Shown here in pieces: positions 50,136 through 61,054 of a stretch of 64,000 nucleotides of DNA. The DNA is from Tetrahymena elliotti 4EA (taxonomy: Eukaryota > Ciliophora > Oligohymenophorea > Hymenostomatida > Tetrahymenidae). The stretch is from assembly GCA_000231825.2 (NCBI GenBank), contig JH720320.1:84482-148481 (forward strand), given 5' to 3'. A program made the position numbers and the translations under genes. Below the pieces are notes generated by a model. That model made no database searches, was not told the DNA's origin, and saw only the letters and a program-made list of their open reading frames with translations. Every line of letters starts with the position of its first letter. The stretch's first letter is position 1.

Positions 50136-51701
50136 TCAAAAACCAAATAATTTTCCACTAAATATTCCTTGTTTTTAATTTTTATTCTTAATTATGTCTT
50201 CAATACTTTGAATACTAACTTCAAGATCCTCTATTTTTATATTAATAAATCCCATACTTTTCCATACATTTATAATTTTTTCTAATTTAAATACCAAAAT
50301 ATATTTAGAAGAAATTTAATTATTTAATTTAATTTACCTTCCATATTTTCTTTTATTTCATTTATCTGTAATAAAATTTAGGCTATTTTTTCATTTGTTT
50401 AGTTATCTTATTCACTTTTTTACTACATTTACTTTATAATAATGAAATTTTAAGATATATCTTTTAAATTTTGTGCCAACTAAATTATGCAATTTCAAAT
50501 AAAAAAGATTATTTATTTTAAGAATTACATATTGCTTTGAGCTCTCTTCATAATTAATAGAAGAATTATCTATTAATAATTTGTTTTATTCATTCACTTA
50601 ATCCCTTATTTTAGTAATAAACTTTGTTTTCTTAATTCACCACTCATTAAAATATTTACTTGTAACTACCATTGACAAAAGTGATTTCTAAGACAGATAT
50701 TCTTTTCTATATAGAACTTATATGATTTTGTATCTCATTAATTGCAGCACAAAAACTATCTTCCATCTTGGTTTATGAAATTCCAATTAAAACATCACTA
50801 ATTTGACTTATTATTTTTTACTTTCTAAGCTACAATTAAGGCTCAGATAGTGTTCTATTATTGTGTTTAGCTACTTTTAATATATCAAAATTTTAGGGTG
50901 CTTTATTAGAGTTATTTTAAGTATGCTGGTTTTAAACACTTTGGCTAATATAGTCATATGGACTTATTTAAACCTTATAGTTATCATTTAATTCAAAATT
51001 ATTTTAAAAGCTCTAACTTAATTCCTTTGAGTTTTAATCAAGATTTGAACTTAATTCTAACTAATCAACAAATTTAATGTTTTATGAATAATTGTTTTAT
51101 TAAGTCATAAAATTTTAATATTTTTCAATGTTTAATTCTTTCATGTATTTCTTTTTACAAATGTTCTATAATATTTTATTATCTTAATATTCTTGTTCTT
51201 CAATTTACTCTCTATTTTCATCTTTAGATGGTAGCATGTAATTTTTTATTTCGTTTCCTTAGGATTAGCTTTTTGATTTTTGCTTGAATTTTTCCATTTT
51301 TTATATTTTAGATGCTTTTTCATCAACCTAGGTTGAGAGGTTTTCATTTTATGGGCTACTTTCTATCTTTTTGCAATATCATATTAAAAAACGCATAAAA
51401 TGATAGATTGATCAATAGTAATATGAAATTAAAATTACATCATTTTCAGGTACTATGAAACTATTCTTATTGCTAACTATAAAATTTTTACAATTCTTTG
51501 CCTCTATTCGCTATTTCAAATAAAAGTTATCAGTTTTTTTTGTCAAATATTTGCTAAATTAGTCTTATATTTTTTTGGATCACCATATGATGTTTTTAAT
51601 TTAGCTAATTTTAAAGATTAATATATTCTTACTTCATCTATCATCTTGCCTACAAATGAAATGAAGACCTCATTGCTAAGAATTTGTTCTATAAAATCCA
51701 T
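50136..51701 (-). CDS. Unknown Gln/Asn-rich helical protein, six exons including possible 20-nt intron
   Basis: The model in transcript order is 51584-51701, 51439-51563, 50677-51366, 50529-50630, 50338-50479 and 50136-50281, closing at 440 residues. The start MDFIEQILSNEVFISFVGKM looks folded. The middle is low-complexity (Lys, Gln, Asn, Ser). The second half has helical stretches such as DSFCAAINEIQNHISSIQKR, KFITKIRDQVNEQNKLL and INIKIEDLEVSIQSIEDIIK, ending GKLFGF. Exons 1 and 2 are in different frames, and only GTGATCCAAAAAAATATAAG (51564-51583, 20 nt) or an indel joins them. The intron at 50631-50676 has an atypical GTCAAT donor. Coding nature is fairly sure; family unknown. Confidence 0.55.
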
Positions 51702-53018
51702 TTTATAGTTATTGCAAGGATTAATCAATTGCTTTATATTATTTTAAAAGAAGAACTAGATATTCCTACTATTTTTTAACTTCTTAAATGGTATTTAAAG
51801 TTTTAATCAAAAATATCTAGTTAGCAAACAATATATTTTTGAATTTAGATAACGTGCTTTTTTTTAAAAAAAAAGAATGATGCTTTGAGAATGTAGCTAA
51901 GCATATAAAATATTTTAAAATATTTATTTAAATGAAGCAAGCATAAAAATTATTTCAAATTGGAATTAGATTAGCAATTTTGAGAATCGATATTTTTCTA
52001 ATCGAACATACTATAAGAGTAAACAGCTGATAAAAATTTCTTTGGCCTATTTTCTCAAAAAAATAATAGAAAGTTATTGTTGAAATACGTAATTAAATTA
52101 AATTAAACCAAAAAGAATGGTGTAATAAACAGCGTAATCAAATTTTCTAATTTTTCTAGATAGATTAGAGGTTTCTCAACAATCAACTAATAAATAAAAT
52201 TCACATTCTTGCTGATAAAATGGTTCTATTTCTTGTTTAATAACAATATTATATTTTATCATAATAAAAGCAAGAGCATTAAATTCCGATAAGAGATGTG
52301 ACTTATAAAGTAATTTAATAATCATAATGGATATTTATATATACGTAATTGATATTATTCTGCGTGTTATAAATTAATTAATTCATCAAAGTAATTACTT
52401 AAATGACTGACAATCTAATTAGCCTTTAAAAAATATATTTTAAATGGTTAAAAATAAGAAATCATTTAGAAATTAATCTTATTTTGATTAAATGGAGATG
52501 ACAAAAGCAAAGGGTCTTTAATTTTTACACTATTCTAATACTAATTTAATATAATTTTGGTTAATTTATATGTATTTTATAATATGAAAGTGCAAATAAA
52601 TAAAACAATAGAAGAATTTAAACAAAAGAGATATCGCTTATTGATCAGATTTATTTTAGAAAGAAACAATATTAGGTTGAAGAAAGAAAACTAAGTAAGT
52701 AAATAAACTAAAATACAGAGAGAGTACTTAGGATTATTTAATAATATGATAACAAATAAACAAATTAAAAAAAATACAAAAAAATTGCAATTAATTATTG
52801 ATAAACAAATACTGTCGATCAATCAATCAGTCAGTCAATTAATTAATTTGAATAAAAAAATAATACCTAAATTCAGATAATTAAAACAAAATAAAAGAAA
52901 ACAAAAGAATCTATTTATTTATTAGAAATCAGATTCTCAAATATTTGACAGAGAAGAATTTCATTTTTGAAAAATTATTTAATCAAAACTTTTGTTTCGT
53001 GTGCTCATATTTCCGCAA
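51702..53018. other. Divergent intergenic region, 1.3 kb
   Basis: It separates the starts of the 50136 (-) and 53019 (+) genes. AT-rich, with a stretch of tandem TCAA/TCAG/TTAA tetranucleotides at about 52817-52849. No gene was seen. Confidence 0.5.
52817..52849. repeat. Degenerate tetranucleotide repeat
   Basis: Successive TCAA, TCAA, TCAG, TCAG, TCAA, TTAA, TTAA units in the divergent spacer. Simple-sequence origin is likely; no function is inferred. Confidence 0.8.
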
Positions 53019-54334
53019 ATGCAATACATAGCTCGTTGGACTAGAAAGTTTATTGGCAAGTATTTCCCCAAGCCTAAGTTTTAGCCATTAATTCCAAATA
53101 ATCTTTGCTTAAATGCTAAAAAAACTCTTTGTTTCACATAAATTCCATCATAAACTGCTCATCTGGATTTATTTGATATTAACATAGGTAAGTAGTTCAT
53201 TAAATATTTGGCTAAACAAATAACAAATGTAATAATTTTGTTGATATTTATCTTTTTTTTTAAAAAAAATAGAGCCCATAAAAGATATAAAAATTTTCAA
53301 GCTAAATGATGACATGACCAAGAAATATTTGAATCAGGTAAATATTAGCGACAGCTAAACTTTTAAAATTATATATATTATCAAGCAAGCAAACAAAAAA
53401 ACAAAGTTACTTTAAGACTTTTCTTTCTATTTTTATATTCAATAAAGGTATTTCTTATCAAAAATATTAAAAATTTTAAACAGTTATTTAGAATATTGTT
53501 TAACCACTATTTAAATAAAGAATTGAGCTTGGATTTGTAACTATTTCTTCATATTTTGTCCTTGATAAATTACTAAAAATATGACTGAGTGACATTTTGT
53601 TTTGAAATTTATATATTTATTTAAGCAAAATAAAAAAATTAACTCTAAAATTATAATTAATTCTAAATAAATAGAAACTTGTTAATTTTACTGAGAAACT
53701 TTAAGAATTGCTCAACTAAAAGTGCTAAGGACTGCAAGTATTATGTAAATTTATAATTTTAATTAAGACTAAGATAAATAATTGTATTTAACTAAATAGT
53801 CTCTGATGACAATGATTTCTGTCCACTCAAAAGTTAAAATTTCCTAGTAAGACCTTTTTTATTATTTTTTGCAAGAAGCTTTAATAGATAGGATTTCTAA
53901 TTTTTGTTAACCTTTTCTAATTTTATAAAAGCATTAACTTAAATTATAGACTGAATTTGAATCTGCATTGAGCTTGTGTGATGAATAAAATGAGTCAGAA
54001 GTTAAATTTGACTCTACTCATTCTTCTATTGCAATATTTTCTAGAAAACCTTCTTTGTAATAATTGAAATTATCTAATTCTATTCACTAAATAATTAATT
54101 TATATTTTAGTTCCTTATTCTGTGTAACAACATCTTAATATAATTTATTTTCAAAATATTAGCATTAGTAGTTCATTTTAAGAAGTTGATTCAAACCATA
54201 GAAATGATATTTCAATTCATAGTGAGTATTATCATTCTGGAGAATTTAATGATAACTATTTAAATTTATAAGATGATTAATAATTTTTAGATCATAATAG
54301 AATTTAATAACAGTAAATTGTTCCACGTCTTTGA
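53019..54334 (+). CDS. Small unknown protein, four exons, possible mitochondrial targeting
   Basis: The model is 53019-53187, 53273-53337, 53800-54056 and 54163-54334, closing in frame at 220 residues. The N-terminus MQYIARWTRKFIGKYFPKPK is basic and lacks acids, so a mitochondrial presequence is possible. Exon 2 gives IEPIKDIKIFKLNDDMTKKY, exon 3 SKVKISQQDLFYYFLQEALI and ESALSLCDEQNESEVKFDST, and exon 4 an acidic, His/Asn-rich tail (HSEYYHSGEFNDNYLNLQDD). No domain is recognised. Introns 2 (462 nt) and 3 have clear GT-AG borders that restore phase. An additional small exon inside the long second intron cannot be excluded. Part of exon 3 (around 53915-53960) is AT-rich and could be a further intron, though removal does not keep frame. 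Confidence 0.6.
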
Positions 54335-55033
54335 TTTGAAACTTAAGAATATTTGATTGCTAGATCTATCCTAAAACATAAAAAATCTGATTATTTTCTC
54401 TAAATTAAGCTCATTCTTTCTAAAAATAACACTGAATTATTTATTGAGCTTTTAAATGTTTTGGATTGGTTTATTCTCAAGGTTTTTTTAATGCTAATGA
54501 TACTAAAAAAGAAATCTATATAATATATACAAAAACTAAATTTAAAAACACAAAACAAATTTACATTACTACTATATTTAAAATATATATATATATAAAT
54601 ATATGATTATATATTGAAAAATGTATGTACTATTTATATTTAATAAAGGATTTTTCTTCATCTAAAACTTAAATGTTTAATTAATCTTATATTTTGTTGT
54701 AGAATTTATTTTTATTAAATTTTTTATTGTGAATAGTTTTAATGTTCATCAAATGTTAGATTTAAATAAATTAAAAAAAATTTATTTTTTGTGTAACAAT
54801 GAATAAATATTATAATTTAACATAATTTTATAATTGTAATCTTTTGTAATAAATTTACCAAGTAAGCCTATTTGTTTTTTTAGAATGCTTGGACTGAATA
54901 AGTCAAATTGTTAAATTCAAAATAAATACTAACTGTTAATATTTAATTGGTTTTTAACAACTAAAGAAATTTAGATACTAACAAATAAGTAAACAAGTAA
55001 TTAAATCCATTTTTATTTATAAATTTTGTGAGG
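54335..55033. other. Intergenic, AT-rich
   Basis: 700 bases including a TATATATATA run near 54588-54600. No coding frame or RNA was seen. Confidence 0.5.
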
Positions 55034-56838
55034 ATGTAATAAATATATGAAGAAAAAATTACTCGACTTTAACAGCTACTTGTTTCAAATGTTTTAGAAA
55101 AGATGTATTATAAGAAGTTATGGAATGATAGGAGAAGATTTCTAGATGCTGGATTAAAAATTATATCTGATAAATTAAATGCATTAACCATAGAATAGAA
55201 TGAACTTTACAACGAAATAGCTGATATAAATAATGAAAGCTAGTCTTCCCTTTAAACTATTTTAGAGTAGTAGGAAGGATTTGAAACTGAGCATCATAGC
55301 TAGATTGATTCATATGAAGAGATATTTGAAGATATTTATAAATAGATAAGCTTAATTACTGATACCTAGGGAAGATTAATTAATAAATATAAAATAGAAT
55401 TGTAAAGTATGGCTTACGAAGTCAAATAAATGAAACTTGATGAAAGTCAAAGACTTCTTTAAGAGTAATAAAAGAATAAAAAGATTAAGACAATTCTGTA
55501 GCAAGATTAGTAAGATTTTTAAGCACTTTATAATGAAGAAAAGGATAAATTATAGGAGTTAGAATACAAGTTTGAAAGACTGCAATAAGATTTTGAAGAG
55601 CTTTAATCGATTTCAGAAAAATTTGTTAATGAAAAAAAAAGCGAAAACATAAATGAGGCATAAATAAAAGTAAAATAATTTATTTATTAATTTTTATTTT
55701 ATTAATAATATTTTAGCAAAATGTAGATGCATTAGTAAAAGAAATAAAGATGCTTGAAGAGAAATGTATAGAGTATGAAAGCGAAATAAAGGATAAAAAT
55801 AAGCAATTAAAGACATTAAGGACATGCTAGACCAATTTAAAACAGGAAAATCTTAAATTAGAAGAGGACATATAGGAAAAATTAAATAATAAGGAACTCT
55901 CAGAAGGTAAACAAAAGAAAATGTAAAGAGAGATAAGCAGATTATCATAAGTAATAGAGAGAAAAGAAAAAGAAATATTAAGATTAGAAGAAAAACTTGA
56001 AGAAAGTTAGAATTCTGAAAAAGAAAAAATTTAGGGATATATACAAGAAATAGAAGATCTAACAATGGAGAATGAAAAATTAAAGCTAGAAACTAATAAT
56101 CTATCAAAATCTAATAAATTATTTTAATCTCAAATGAAAAAATATGAACATGCAGAGTAGATAGTCAAATAAATTACCGAAAGAGAATAGCAGCTAAAAG
56201 AGCTTTAACTATAATATAAAGAATTAGATCTCAAATACTAGGCTGTCAAGAAAGAATCTGAAGTTAATATTGCATAAAAAGATCTCCATTATTAAAAGAT
56301 GGTTAGTTAATTAGAATAAAATCATAAGAAATAAATGGAGGAAGTAAAGCTGTAAAATTTACAGTAAATTAATAATATATAAAGCTAATTTAAATAAGAT
56401 AAAGAAAAATTTGAAAAAGAAGCTATGCAATACTTAAATTACAAAGATGAAGAAATCAATAAGCTGAGAAAATAAATTAATATTAGTTAAGTTAGCACCT
56501 CTTAATAATTTAGTGGTAGTAAAGAAAATATTCCAACAAATCAGTAAAATATCTCTTAGTACAGTGGTACAAATAATTAAAACAGTATTAAAGATTTATA
56601 AAATCTCTTGATAATTTTGTCGAAAGACTTAAGAAGTAAAGAAAAAGAGATTGAAATTTTAAAATAGCAGTTATTACAACAACAGCAATAACATTAGCCT
56701 CTTTAGCAAGTATCATAAAATAGGATACCTACTAATTCATCAAATGAAAATAAATAAAGTCCTCGTAAATGTAATTCTAGTAGCTAGTCCAAAGAGATAA
56801 ATAAATACCTTTAAACTCATCAATAACTTAAATATTGA
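55034..56838 (+). CDS. Long coiled-coil protein, two exons
   Basis: 585 residues from 55034-55669 and 55717-56838, joined by a 47-nt intron with GTAAAA donor and ATTTTAG acceptor. Nearly the whole length is Glu/Lys/Gln-rich with heptad-like spacing (QEDFEELQSISEKF-type blocks; EEDIQEKLNNKELS; RLSQVIERKEKEILRLEEKL). A Ser/Asn/Gln-rich stretch follows near residue 450, a last helix (LLIILSKDLRSKEKEIEILK) and a polyGln run. The start at 55034 (MQQIYEEKITRLQQLL) is preferred over ATG 55103 because the added 23 residues continue the coiled coil. No motor or catalytic motif is visible. A cytoskeletal or basal-body scaffold is the usual context for such proteins in ciliates, but this is only a guess. 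Confidence 0.85.
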
Positions 56839-57417
56839 AAAGCAATCAACACAATTTAAGCTGATAGATAAAATAATTAAATTTTCCTATTTGTATTTAA
56901 TATATATTTACATTAAAATTAACTTTATTATCAATACTAAATCTCAAAAAATTCCTTATGAAATTATTTAAGATTCCAACAATTTTAACAAAATAATTAA
57001 AATCTAGAAAACTATTTAGCTTTCATAAACATTCATTCAACTGTAATAATTTCTCAAGAAGAATATTTATAAAAAAATATAAAAATTGAACTTTTCTAAT
57101 TTAAACCTGACCTATTCATTTGATATATTTATAAATATTTCTAAGAAATGTAAGGGTTTTGTGAAAGATAGCTAAATCAAATAGTAATAAATAAAATCAA
57201 TATAAAATTAATTAGTTTATAGATGCTAGAGATTAGATTTTATTGCTATTTTAAAAAAACAAAACAATGAAACAAAATATTTTTTTATCTTTTTCATTCA
57301 AAAAAAAAGAAATTTGTAAATTAGTAAGAGTATGAATGTATTTGTTAATATTTTTAATAAGAAAACAGTTTTTATAAATAAATTGAAGATTTTGTACAAT
57401 AAAAAATTTTTTTTAAA
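56839..57417. other. Convergent intergenic region
   Basis: 580 bases of AT-rich DNA between the 3' ends of the coiled-coil gene and the decarboxylase gene. Nothing distinctive was seen. Confidence 0.55.
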
Positions 57418-59079
57418 TCATTATATGTAAGATTTGTCTAAAAGATAATCGTAGACTACTGTTGCTTTTCTGATTATGGTATCGGCTTTAATATGGTATC
57501 CGTCAAGAGTTCTTAGAACAGGTAAATCTTTAAGGGGAGCATTAACATGATTAACTAAGCTAACTTAACAAGGACTGTGGTATGATGCAGTAACTTTGAT
57601 GTCAGAATATTCCAATTTTGTTAATTAGGCAATATCAACTTTTCCTTCTACAGCACTTGGAATAAACTTAAGATTAACCATAGGTAATTCAAGCATTTCT
57701 CTAGCTTTATGAGGATCTAATTTATTAAATTTATATGACATAGTGGCAAATGCGATAGTTTCATCACTATACTTGAGGGTTGCCTTCAAAGTATCTCTAC
57801 AAACGGATATCTCTGCATCACCAAACTTTTAAGGTTAGCCAAATACTTCTCTTCCTGCAGTTCTTGAAGCACTAGAGTTAAGATAACTTTATACACCAAA
57901 CAAGACTAATTCATTTCCTAAATAGCATGGAACATACATATCTAATTTATGGAATTCACCTAATCCACTACCGCTTGCATTGATAAAATATAGATAAACG
58001 TAGTTATGATCATAAGGGATGAGGGGCTCAGGAATAACTCTAGCTATTGCTTCAGGTGTTGACTCATATTAAAAGATAAGATATTCTCTATCATCCATAA
58101 TTAGTGGACCTTTAGAGAAAGAAGGAGCTATGAGTGGCATAGAAGCAGCTCTTAAGATATCTTCTTGATTACTAAAATTAAGTTATCCTTATTCTCCTCT
58201 ATGACCCTTGGCTATTTCTTTGGCATTTTCCAATCCTCCAACACTTTCAATATAGTCATGTAAAACCTTTCCAAAAGGTAGAGTTATATCTGCCTTTATG
58301 TGTTTGCCTCCTAAAACTTTGAGTACTGGAAGAAGAGTAGTGGGAGCATTAACATGAGGGATAAGTTCTAATTTAGCAGGTCCTTCCCAGGCTTCTTTCA
58401 ATTGTATATCACAAAGATTAAAGCCAATAAGCTTTGCTATTTTAGGACTCCAATCTACATCTGGAATATACTTTAAAACGCATTACAACTTAGTAAGAGA
58501 TTTTAAGGCTTCGGCTTCAGGAATCTTTTTGTATTTGTAGGTCATAGTACCAAAAGCAATTTATTCTCCGCTGTAATTTAGTCTACCAACTAGAGTATCT
58601 TTATTGATTCCCATAGAAGGCTTAGCATATTTTTTAGGGAAACCCCAAATTTCTCTACCTGAGGCAATAGGAGCTTCATTATTTAAGTACATTTAAAGAG
58701 TGAAATTTACAGGTTCTCCATTGAGCAAACAAGGAATGACTGTACCAGTTTCTGAATAAGAACCAAAACCACTTGAGTCAGGCATATTAATCCACTCATA
58801 GAGGACAACATTACTTTGGGGGACAAGAGGATAAGGAACAACTGTACGAAGGATATCTATATCTGTCTCATAAGAAATAATGAGATATTCTCTATCTATA
58901 AAACGATAGGGTCCAAAAGGGAAAGAGGGAGAGATGGCAGGCTAGGAAGGTAATGAGAGGATTTCTTCTCTTTTTAAACGCTAATCTAAGTATTTTCTAT
59001 TTCCTTTAGTGTAAGAGCCTGATTTATGTGTTGTATGGTGAACTTCTTCTGTGATTTGATGCAATCCTGTTGAGCTCAT
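57418..59079 (-). CDS. Tandem acetoacetate decarboxylase-family protein, second domain lacking Schiff-base lysine
   Basis: Acetoacetate decarboxylase converts acetoacetate to acetone and CO2 through a lysine Schiff base. 553 residues, no intron, two fused copies of the domain. Copy 1 (about residues 50-285) has [28 protein letters not shown] with E110, [14 protein letters not shown] with K149-K150, and the C-terminal [20 protein letters not shown] and [20 protein letters not shown]. Copy 2 (about 310-553) has DREYLIFQYEST and AGREVFGQPQKFGD. The first lysine is replaced by Q417, encoded by TAA at 57829-57831, and the Glu-containing loop reads GLGEFHKLD. Codon usage is more G+C-rich than the neighbours. 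By analogy with the clostridial enzyme, copy 1 could be active and copy 2 is probably structural or regulatory. No targeting signal is obvious. Confidence 0.92.
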
Positions 59080-61054
59080 ATTTTATCTGTATGTATTTCC
59101 TACTATTTTATATTTATAAAGCTTTTGTAAAAAAGATTTCTGATGACTTTTTATTAATTAGTTAATTATTATCAAATGTTATTCATACCTTTAACAATAA
59201 TTTAAATGGTGGTTGAGTTAAATTAATTTAAGTAAAGATATTGATTACATTACATCACTTTCATTACTTTGCAAATTTCATTTTTGAGATTTTATCAGAT
59301 ATATAAGTAATTAAAAAAAAAACTGAGCCAACCTTGCAAAAAATAAATTCTTTATATTTTACAATTATAATCATTATCTTTTAACTAACTAAGTACAATT
59401 GTTTTACACCATTAAATTATGTGGAAAAGATATTCTTTCTATTTTAAAAATAATTTTAAAAAAGCATTTTGAAAAATAAAATTTTAAATATTACTTTGTG
59501 AAGATTCAAATATATTTTGCTTCTCATTTAATTTATCTATTTTCATTAATTTATTTGGGAATAGACAAAATATTTTCAGCTTTACTTTAAATTTAAGACT
59601 AATTTCGATTAATAATCAAAATAATACTCACAAATCAATTAGTTATTGCATAATTATGTTAAAATGGATCAGAAAATTTTTATTTGACCAAACATTATGA
59701 AATACTATCATTCAATAAATACTGTTAGACAGGTCTTTTTTAATTTAAATTCAAATTATATTAGGATATACTTTAAGAATACTTTTAAAAAGAGCTTATA
59801 TTTAATGATAAATCAAATAGATTAAAATTTTAAAACACTCTACTTCTACTATTAGAATAGAATTTTAGGATTAAAGCATACTAAATTTTAGTTATGTTTT
59901 TAAAAATTGCTATAGCATTTAATTTTTAAACAAAAAATTCACATTTGATTAGTTTATATTTTAAAATTAATACTATTCATATCTATTTGAATTAATAATA
60001 TGTATTAGAACTTTTACTTTTTTCTTATAAAAATTAGAACGTTTGATTGTAATTTTGTATCTGTATTGTTTGTTTTAATTAAAATATCTTTTCAATCTAA
60101 ATTTTCAAATAAAAGTTTATGAAAGTGAATCTATTAAAAAGTATAAAAGTTTTTTTTGTATTGTGGGAGATAGAAAAAAAATAATTAACAGCGTCAATTA
60201 GAAATAAAAAATTAAGTCAATGAAATCACATAGATTATTATGCAAAATTAATAAATTAGGTATTATCAAAAGAGTAATAATAATATGATGAATTAAGTTT
60301 GATTCGTATTTTAATAATATCAATTTTAGCTTAAAATAATTAATTGCATCATAAAAAATATTTCATTATTTTAGTACTCTCAATGACCTAATTTACCTTT
60401 TTTCATATATTTAGCAGATAAATACTTTAAATATTCTACCTATCAATCTTATGTCATTGTTATCAAGTTTTTGAAACTGAATTTAAAATAATTTATCAAA
60501 CTAGATATTAACAAGATCATGAAATAATATCCGAATATTTGTAGCTTTTAAATTAAAAATAAATTTAGAGATGGATCCAAGGATGCTACTTAATTTTGAT
60601 ATTAAAATAAAATATATTTAAAATGAATAATTTAAGGTCTTTTATAACTTTCTTTAACTTTTGTGAGCTAATCATCCTTCTTTAGTTTGGTAAGCAAAGC
60701 AAAAATATTACATAAATTTTCATTAAAATATTTTAAAAATAAAAATAGTAAAAATAAATTTAGAAATGTTAAAAGAGTTATTCAAACACTATTAAAGTAA
60801 AAGAAGTAAAATACTTACTTAATAAAAACAATATTTTTAGGAAATAATATTTAATTTCAAAAATCAAAAAGTTACTGTGAGATATTTTATGAAATAAAAG
60901 AAAAAATAAAAACTTAGAAATTCATAAAAAATAAATATTTTTTGTTACCAATAAGATGAGACATCTAAAATAAATATAATACATTATTAATAAAATAATA
61001 AATACTAATATAATATCGTACATACAAACAAACATGGAACACAATAATAATAAA
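59080..61054. other. Intergenic, 2 kb
   Basis: AT-rich spacer holding the promoter of the decarboxylase gene and the 3' flank of the adaptin-ear gene, both on the minus strand. No coding frame, repeat or RNA was accepted. Confidence 0.5.

Noticed and set aside
55853..56065. Minus-strand hydrophobic frame resembling a membrane protein
   Set aside because: Antisense of Glu/Lys-rich coiled coil; reversal of GAA/AAA codons produces Phe/Leu runs.
58189..58401. Separate 70-residue minus-strand gene starting [12 protein letters not shown]
   Set aside because: It is an internal piece of the first acetoacetate decarboxylase domain, cut out only if TAA/TAG are read as stops.
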